Positions 6,302-9,422 of a stretch of 9,422 nucleotides of DNA are shown here, in pieces. Origin of the DNA: DALYJJ01 sp031969915 (lineage in GTDB: Bacteria; Acidobacteriota; Terriglobia; Bryobacterales; Bryobacteraceae); NCBI GenBank assembly GCA_031969915.1, contig DALYJJ010000199.1:1-9422 (forward strand), read 5' to 3'. The position numbers and the translations under genes were made by a program. Each line of letters begins with the position of its first letter. The first letter of the stretch is position 1. A model generated the notes under the pieces. The model was given only the letters and a program-made list of their open reading frames with translations. It did not search any database and had not been told where the DNA came from.

Positions 6302-6529
6302 ATGTTGAACGACGGAGAGCGCGCGGGGTTGACGCGGATCGGCAACGACCGCTGCGACAACCTGCGCTGGAAGGGACTGTACATCGATGCGATGTGGGAT
6401 CCTTCGATTCCCCACTCGAACGACCGCGCGTACTGGTGCCAGAAGACGCAACTGTGTCTGGGGCCGGACGGGAAGTTAGTCGATGAGTACGAGTGCAACG
6501 AGACGCGGGGGTGCTACCGGCCGCTGTAG
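6302..6529 (+). CDS. Small five-cysteine protein at the end of the molybdoenzyme operon
   Basis: This 75-residue protein starts 8 nt after the FAD subunit stop, with GGTGG as a modest ribosome binding site, and ends just before the operon terminator, so it is the fourth gene of the operon. It contains Cys18, Cys46, Cys52, Cys65 and Cys71, and is rich in Trp and Tyr (LRWKGLYIDAMWDP; YWCQKTQLCLGPDGK; YECNETRGCY). The composition and the balanced C-terminal half suggest a compact disulfide- or metal-stabilised domain. No signal peptide or membrane helix is seen. I do not recognise an assigned family. Operon position suggests an accessory, maturation or electron-transfer partner of the hydroxylase, which is inference only. 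The odd cysteine count leaves one free thiol if the others pair. Confidence 0.7.
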   Translation: MLNDGERAGLTRIGNDRCDNLRWKGLYIDAMWDPSIPHSNDRAYWCQKTQLCLGPDGKLVDEYECNETRGCYRPL

Positions 6530-6560
6530 TGGCGCGCCCGCGGAACGGTGAAGTCACGAG

Positions 6561-6600
6561 AGCCCGCTTTGGCGCGATGCGCCGGGGCGGGCTTTTTGTT
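6561..6600 (+). terminator. Intrinsic terminator of the molybdo-flavoprotein operon
   Basis: The outer stem AGCCCGC (6561-6567) pairs with GCGGGCT (6587-6593), and the loop contains an inner hairpin GGCGC-GAT-GCGCC (6571-6583). A T-rich run (6593-6600, TTTTTGTT) follows directly, as required on the plus strand. It lies 31 nt after the stop of the small five-cysteine gene. On the minus strand there is no U-tract, so it would not efficiently end the convergent neuraminidase transcript. Confidence 0.9.
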
Positions 6601-6614
6601 TGGGAGGCCGGCCC

Positions 6615-7868
6615 TCAGCGCCCGGCCGTTTCCGGCTTCGAACCTTCGAGCACCCACTCCACATTGAAGTGCGCGTGCTTGATGCTCTTGCGGGCCTGCC
6701 CTTCCGGGATGTGGTTCAGGAAGTAGCTATACGTGACGTGGATGCTTCCGTCGCGGGCCTGGATGACGGACGGGTAATGGAACGCGCCCGCTTTGTCGCC
6801 GCGATCGTCGCGCTCGAGGCGCCGCGTCCACTTCCACGTCTTGCCCTCGTCGTCGGACAGGGACACGGCGAGCGAATGCCGGCCGCGCTCCAGGTCGTTG
6901 TAGACCATCAACCAGCGGCCGTCGTGCAACACCAGTCCCTCGACGCTCGCTCCCGGATTCGGCAGTTCCGAGTCGTCCGCCGGGGTCCAGGAGACTCCGT
7001 CGTCCTTCGATTCGCTCACTGCGATGCGCTTCGGCGCGGGGCCGTTGTCGCGCATGTAGGCCACCAGCGTTCCGTCGCGCCGCCGCAGCAGCGACGGCTG
7101 AATCGTTCCGTAACCGACGATCGGTTCGCTCGCCGTCCAGGTGGCTCCGTCGTCGTCGCTGATCGCCACCAGCCCCATCGAGAACCCGTCCGAATAGAGC
7201 GGAACCAGAATCCGGCCGGAGGGCAACTGCACGGGATGCGTGCGGGTAAACCAGCCCAGCCGGGACGAGAGTTTGTCCGCGGCCATCACCTGCAGCCGCG
7301 CGTGCCACAGGCGCGCGGGTCCCGGACGCTTGGCCATCTCGCCCATCGCTTCGGTGATTCGCGGCCCCAGGTTTTTCGGAATCACGAGCAGGTTATCTCC
7401 CGCCGTCCATCGCGGCGGCCCGTCGTCCTGCAGGTAATCATCCGAGATGCGGTACTTCATGAGCGCAGATTCCCACTCGTTGGCCAGGATGGCCGGCCAC
7501 AGCAGCCACAGGCGCTGTTTCCGGTCCACGAACATGGTTGGATTCGTGTCCGGGAAGCCGGGCGTGTCGCCCATGGGGAACCGGGCCCCCCAACGGTTGC
7601 GCTTCGCGCTCCACCGCGCCCCTTCAATCCGAACGTCGTCCGCCGTGCGCTCGCCACTGCCGTGGAACCAGCACACCAGCAGATCCCCATTGGCCAGCTC
7701 GACGATCGAAGACGAGTGGTTGTGCCACGATTCGAGCGGAAAGATCAGCTCGGAGCGCAAGAACGGTGCTTGCTGGGCAAGAGCGGACCCTCCGGCCGCC
7801 GCCGCGCCCGCGAGAGCCATCGTCAAAGCCGCAAGAGGCCGTTTCACACGACGTTGAACCCAAGTCAC
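6615..7868 (-). CDS. Secreted BNR-repeat protein, predicted neuraminidase (sialidase-like)
   Basis: From the GTG at 7868 the protein is 417 residues. An N-terminal Sec signal is clear: basic residues (QRRVKR), a hydrophobic stretch (LAALTMALAGAAAAGG) and a cleavage-like SALA-QQ around residue 31. The mature part is a six-bladed-propeller-type sialidase domain (BNR_2) with three Asp boxes: SDDDGATW (237-244), SKDDGVSW (287-294) and SDDEGKTW (338-345). HNHSSSIVELANGDLLVCWF and DTNPTMFVDRKQRLWLLWP are typical of the predicted-neuraminidase group related to COG4692. Activity on sialic acid is unproven for many members of that group; other glycan substrates are possible. The GTG at 7868 lies 6 nt behind a TATGCT box; a GTG at 7847 also leaves a good signal peptide. 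The frame extends into the tRNA (to 8027), but that part is spurious. It is convergent with the molybdoenzyme operon. Confidence 0.88.
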   Translation of the reverse strand: MTWVQRRVKRPLAALTMALAGAAAAGGSALAQQAPFLRSELIFPLESWHNHSSSIVELANGDLLVCWFHGSGERTADDVRIEGARWSAKRNRWGARFPMGDTPGFPDTNPTMFVDRKQRLWLLWPAILANEWESALMKYRISDDYLQDDGPPRWTAGDNLLVIPKNLGPRITEAMGEMAKRPGPARLWHARLQVMAADKLSSRLGWFTRTHPVQLPSGRILVPLYSDGFSMGLVAISDDDGATWTASEPIVGYGTIQPSLLRRRDGTLVAYMRDNGPAPKRIAVSESKDDGVSWTPADDSELPNPGASVEGLVLHDGRWLMVYNDLERGRHSLAVSLSDDEGKTWKWTRRLERDDRGDKAGAFHYPSVIQARDGSIHVTYSYFLNHIPEGQARKSIKHAHFNVEWVLEGSKPETAGR

Positions 7869-7874
7869 TCGTCG

Positions 7875-7880
7875 AGCATA
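7875..7880 (-). promoter_or_regulatory. -10-like element TATGCT before the neuraminidase gene
   Basis: On the minus strand TATGCT is followed by six bases (CGACGA) and the GTG at 7868, the same geometry as at 452-464. No -35 box is convincing. It supports the 7868 start and a leaderless message. Confidence 0.4.
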
Positions 7881-7925
7881 CCGCGGCCGGCGTCTGGCGG
7901 GCATCCTTCCGGCAATTCGCCCGCG

Positions 7926-7955
7926 TTGCTTCCGAGGCGGCGCGGCAAGTAGAGT
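7926..7955 (+). promoter_or_regulatory. Weak candidate promoter of the tRNA gene
   Basis: TTGCTT (7926-7931), an 18-nt spacer and TAGAGT (7950-7955) precede the tRNA by 8 nt. Both boxes deviate from consensus, so this is a positional guess supported mainly by spacing. Confidence 0.3.
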
Positions 7956-7963
7956 AGTGATTT

Positions 7964-8039
7964 GGGCCCTTAGCACAGCGGTTAGTGCAGCGGACTCATA
8001 ATCCGTTGGTCGTTGGTTCGAATCCAACAGGGCCCACCA
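7964..8039 (+). tRNA. tRNA with anticodon CAT (Met elongator, or Ile2)
   Basis: A full cloverleaf can be drawn: acceptor stem GGGCCCT (7964-7970) with AGGGCCC (8029-8035); D-stem GCAC/GTGC with an AGCGGTTA loop; anticodon stem GCGGA/TCCGT with loop CTCATAA and anticodon CAT at 7997-7999; T-stem GTTGG/CCAAC with TTCGAAT loop; discriminator A8036; and an encoded CCA at 8037-8039. The size is 76 nt. The GGGCCC acceptor stem and loop fit an elongator tRNA-Met. A tRNA-Ile2 read after lysidine modification of C34 cannot be excluded by eye. It is not an initiator, because the first base pair G-C is intact. Its 3' end is the likely attachment site of the element that follows. Confidence 0.95.
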
Positions 8040-8060
8040 GTTGCTTCAATCACTTACGCT

Positions 8061-8261
8061 TCAGTTGATCGTTTCGAAAACGGGTTTGGTAGCAACCTGG
8101 GTAGCAACCGGAGCGGAAAGCACCTCATCCATGCGCGCCGCGGCGTCCTTCTGCATCGCCGGCATCGCGGCTGCGAAGGGCGCGTCCTCGGATGGCGTCC
8201 GGGAGGTCGTCAGCCTTCGCCTGCACCAACTCGCAGGAGAATGCCTCCGGGCGATGACCAC
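8061..8261 (-). pseudogene. C-terminal remnant of a tyrosine recombinase (integrase)
   Basis: The last 31 codons (8153-8061, minus strand) encode a tail containing QKDAAARMDEVLSAPVATQV and ending TKPVFETIN, which resembles the C-terminus of phage-type integrases: a helix with an AAxKMD-like motif, then a VATQVATK tail. Upstream of about 8170 the frame turns into Arg/Ser-rich sequence without integrase character, and the catalytic R...H-R...Y residues are absent. The gene is therefore a 3' fragment. Its stop lies 21 nt from the CCA end of the tRNA and it points toward the tRNA, the usual arrangement for an integrase next to its attachment site. The family assignment rests on remembered tail sequences and is moderate. 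Confidence 0.45.
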
Positions 8262-8327
8262 CTCGGACCTGGCGGGGCTGCTGCGCAGGTCTGGCAGGAG
8301 GATGCTGCTCGACGCGAGGTGCTTCCC

Positions 8328-8699
8328 TTAAGTCGCGCCATCGCACCTAAAGTTGCCGGGTGCAATGACGGTATCAGCCCATGCCGTTACATCACCTGAG
8401 CCGAAGTAGCGACGAAGGACGCCCTTTTCCGGGTATGTTACTTGGGAGGTGAAGCCTGGGTATCGAGAAGGGCCACCGCGACGATTGTTCAGACGCGAGT
8501 GTAAATTGAACAAACCATTCCAACCTGCGAAGTGTCCGACGAGAGCTCGCAGGGCCTCGATCTCTGAGTCCAACGATATTCGATGGGATGGAACGTGCTC
8601 ATGGAATACCTCGACGATACGCCCTTGCTCGTATCGCTCAGATCGGAAGCACTTCTCATTGCGGGTCAAACGCGGACAGATACTGTCGCCTTCACGCAT
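8328..8699 (-). CDS. Orphan hypothetical protein in the tRNA-associated island
   Basis: This 123-residue protein is preceded by GGAGG (complement of 8704-8708) four bases before its ATG, a good ribosome binding site. Its composition is balanced, unlike the Arg/Ala-rich shadow frames around it: ERYEQGRIVEVFHEHVPSHR, then a helix SEIEALRALVGHFAGWNGLF, then a basic turn (SRLNNRRGGPSRYPG) and a C-terminal half with VLRRYFGSGDVTAWADTVIA. There are three cysteines (8, 17, 119) and no membrane segment. I recognise no family. The local GC (29 of 60 bases at 8461-8520) is far below that of the core genes, indicating foreign origin. It sits between the integrase remnant and the ParD gene and is likely cargo of the former element. 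Confidence 0.55.
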   Translation of the reverse strand: MREGDSICPRLTRNEKCFRSERYEQGRIVEVFHEHVPSHRISLDSEIEALRALVGHFAGWNGLFNLHSRLNNRRGGPSRYPGFTSQVTYPEKGVLRRYFGSGDVTAWADTVIAPGNFRCDGAT

Positions 8700-8964
8700 G
8701 ATGCCTCCGGTAAGGCCGACGCAGATCAGACCGCTTTGTCGTCCGGCCCATGATTTAGCTTATTATGAGCGGCCTGCACACCGGCGAGGGCAACCTAAAC
8801 AGAACAGGATCTGCTTCGGCATGATCGAGCGCACGAAGTTATACAGCGTGCCCGACCTGAAGTACCGCGGCCGGCCGGACGAAAACGCAGTACCGATTCG
8901 GATGTCCAAGATTGACAGAAAGGCCATACGGATTACACTCAGAGAAGAGAGCGCGGGAGCGGGC
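8700..8964. other. Intergenic stretch with the parD promoter and a possible gene remnant
   Basis: There is no convincing complete gene here. An open plus-strand frame continuous with parD runs from well upstream, and its part at 8821-8907 (containing ERTKLYSVPDLKYRGRPDEN) reads like real protein, so it may be a scrap of a broken gene. The minus-strand ribosome binding site of the orphan gene and the plus-strand promoter of parD lie at its two ends. Confidence 0.35.
8912..8939 (+). promoter_or_regulatory. Sigma-70-type promoter of the parD gene
   Basis: A perfect -35 box TTGACA (8912-8917), a 16-nt spacer and TACACT (8934-8939) precede the parD ATG at 8965. The predicted leader is about 18-20 nt and includes GGGAG as ribosome binding site. 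This is the most consensus-like promoter in the window. Toxin-antitoxin promoters are usually autorepressed by the antitoxin. Confidence 0.55.
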
Positions 8965-9231
8965 ATGAACGTGCACTTGACCAAAGAACTGGAGCAGCTC
9001 GTCCACAGCTGGGTACAAAGTGGCCGCTACGGCTCAGCAAGCGAGGTGGTCAGGGAAGCCCTACGCCTGCTCGCGGATCGCGACGAAATGCTGGAGTTGC
9101 GGAAGGCCGAGATCCGGAAGAAGATCGCCCGAGGAATGAATTCTCTGGCGCGCAATGAGGGTGCCGACGGAGAGACGTTTTTCGTTGAATTGGAGCGGGA
9201 AGAACGGGAGATCGAGAAAGGAACGGCTTGA
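8965..9231 (+). CDS. parD: ParD-family antitoxin (type II toxin-antitoxin system)
   Basis: From the ATG at 8965 the protein is 88 residues, the usual ParD length. The N-terminal ribbon-helix-helix domain is clear: MNVHLTKELEQLVHSWVQSG followed by RYGSASEVVREALRLLADRD (21-40), the family hallmark GRYxSASEVVREALRLL. The charged C-terminal half (41-88, ending EREEREIEKGTA) is the toxin-wrapping segment. The frame continues upstream without a stop, but homology begins exactly at this Met, which follows a GGGAG ribosome binding site and a good promoter. ParD neutralises a ParE toxin, which poisons DNA gyrase, and represses its own operon. Here the partner gene overlaps by 4 nt (TTGA) but is broken, so this antitoxin appears to be an orphan. 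Confidence 0.9.
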   Translation: MNVHLTKELEQLVHSWVQSGRYGSASEVVREALRLLADRDEMLELRKAEIRKKIARGMNSLARNEGADGETFFVELEREEREIEKGTA

Positions 9232-9305
9232 GCCGGTTCAAGCTCTCTCCGGAAGCGGCAAGCGACATCCGTGAGATCTGGACCTACATTGTGGCTGACA
9301 ACCCC
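9228..9305 (+). pseudogene. parE: Truncated ParE-family toxin, N-terminal fragment
   Basis: A TTG at 9228 overlaps the parD stop in the typical TTGA arrangement and follows AAAGGA at 9217-9222. The first 26 residues (SRFKLSPEAASDIREIWTYI, then VADNP) are an unmistakable ParE N-terminus. From V27 onward the sequence (VRPLMRGVRIPDGSGGGHK) does not continue the fold: the following helix and the beta strands with the conserved Arg and Tyr are missing. The frame stays open to the end of the window, so a fused tail would be made if translated. The toxin is expected to be inactive. The cause is a rearrangement or insertion near 9303-9309. An assembly chimera cannot be excluded. Confidence 0.75.
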
Positions 9306-9368
9306 GTTCGCCCGCTTATGCGCGGTGTGCGAATTCCTGACGGCAGCGGTGGCGGTCACAAAGTAAGA

Positions 9369-9396
9369 AAGCCGCCGGGCTTGCACCCGGCGGCTT
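9369..9396. terminator. Strong hairpin, terminator-like, better oriented for the minus strand
   Basis: AAGCCGCCGGG (9369-9379) and CCCGGCGGCTT (9386-9396) form an 11-bp perfect stem with the loop CTTGCA. On the plus strand the following sequence is CGTGTTTGC, a weak U-run. On the minus strand it is TCTTAC after the terminal TT, also imperfect. It probably ends a transcript entering from the right of the window or serves both strands. Confidence 0.6.
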
Positions 9397-9422
9397 CGTG
9401 TTTGCTGAGTTGTACGGGGAGC

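Noticed and set aside
6561..6600. Bidirectional terminator for the convergent neuraminidase gene
   Set aside because: The minus-strand sequence after the stem (CTCGTGACTTC) lacks a U-tract, so only plus-strand function is supported.
6600..7952. 450-codon plus-strand frame opposite the neuraminidase gene
   Set aside because: No ribosome binding site after the terminator, Arg/Pro-rich composition, and the minus strand has Asp boxes and a signal peptide.
7869..8027. N-terminal extension of the neuraminidase frame into the tRNA gene
   Set aside because: The stretch beginning MDSNQRPTDYESAA is the usual artefact of translating a tRNA in antisense; the signal peptide lies further downstream at residues encoded from 7868 or 7847.
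8449..8964. Long N-terminal extension of ParD from an ATG at 8449
   Set aside because: Family similarity begins at the Met encoded at 8965, which has its own ribosome binding site and a promoter inside the proposed extension.
8040..9422. Second attachment-site copy (direct repeat of the tRNA 3' end)
   Set aside because: Only a short partial match (GTCCAAC near 8568) was found by eye; no repeat long enough for an attachment site lies in the window.
1..9422. CRISPR array or tandem repeats
   Set aside because: No regularly spaced repeated units were seen; recurring short GC-rich words come from codon bias.

Overview
The window is GC-rich (hand counts near 70% in the core, for example 44 of 60 bases at 4381-4440). 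Its gene types (Tat-exported molybdo-flavoprotein operon, predicted secreted neuraminidase, stand-alone SagB-type nitroreductase, an integrase tail of a kind I associate with this group) suggest a soil bacterium of the Acidobacteriota, perhaps Solibacter/Bryobacter-like. That assignment is inference from style and has not been checked by any search.

Layout. Bases 1-424 hold the C-terminal part of an unrecognised protein. Bases 430-1404 carry a four-helix membrane protein and an overlapping TetR-family regulator behind a palindromic operator that overlaps the -10 element. A 20-bp perfect palindrome lies at 1429-1448, upstream of a small helical protein (1511-1750). A SagB-type FMN nitroreductase follows (1786-2448). 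The centre is a four-gene operon (2544-6529): Tat-signal [2Fe-2S] subunit, molybdopterin catalytic subunit, FAD subunit and a small five-cysteine protein, closed by a strong intrinsic terminator at 6561-6600. The three large genes overlap (8 nt and 1 nt) and should form one exported hydroxylase of the PaoABC/YagTSR kind, with the small subunit carrying the twin-arginine signal for the complex. On the minus strand, 6615-7868 encodes a secreted BNR-repeat predicted neuraminidase.

A tRNA with anticodon CAT (7964-8039) marks the end of the core region. Behind it the sequence looks like a decayed integrative element: a tyrosine-recombinase C-terminal remnant whose stop is 21 nt from the tRNA end, a minus-strand orphan gene in sequence of about 50% GC, and a ParD antitoxin whose ParE partner is recognisable for only about 26 residues before the sequence becomes unrelated. 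The last 110 bases hold a strong hairpin and what may be the edge of another mobile element.

A recurring signal is a -10-like TATGCT placed 6-8 nt before a start codon without a Shine-Dalgarno sequence, seen at three unrelated genes. This suggests leaderless transcription. No CRISPR array or complete transposon is visible. The better candidates for something undescribed are the small cysteine protein in the molybdoenzyme operon, the FAD subunit that keeps only half of the cysteines of a 4Fe-4S loop, and the unassigned 20-bp palindrome.
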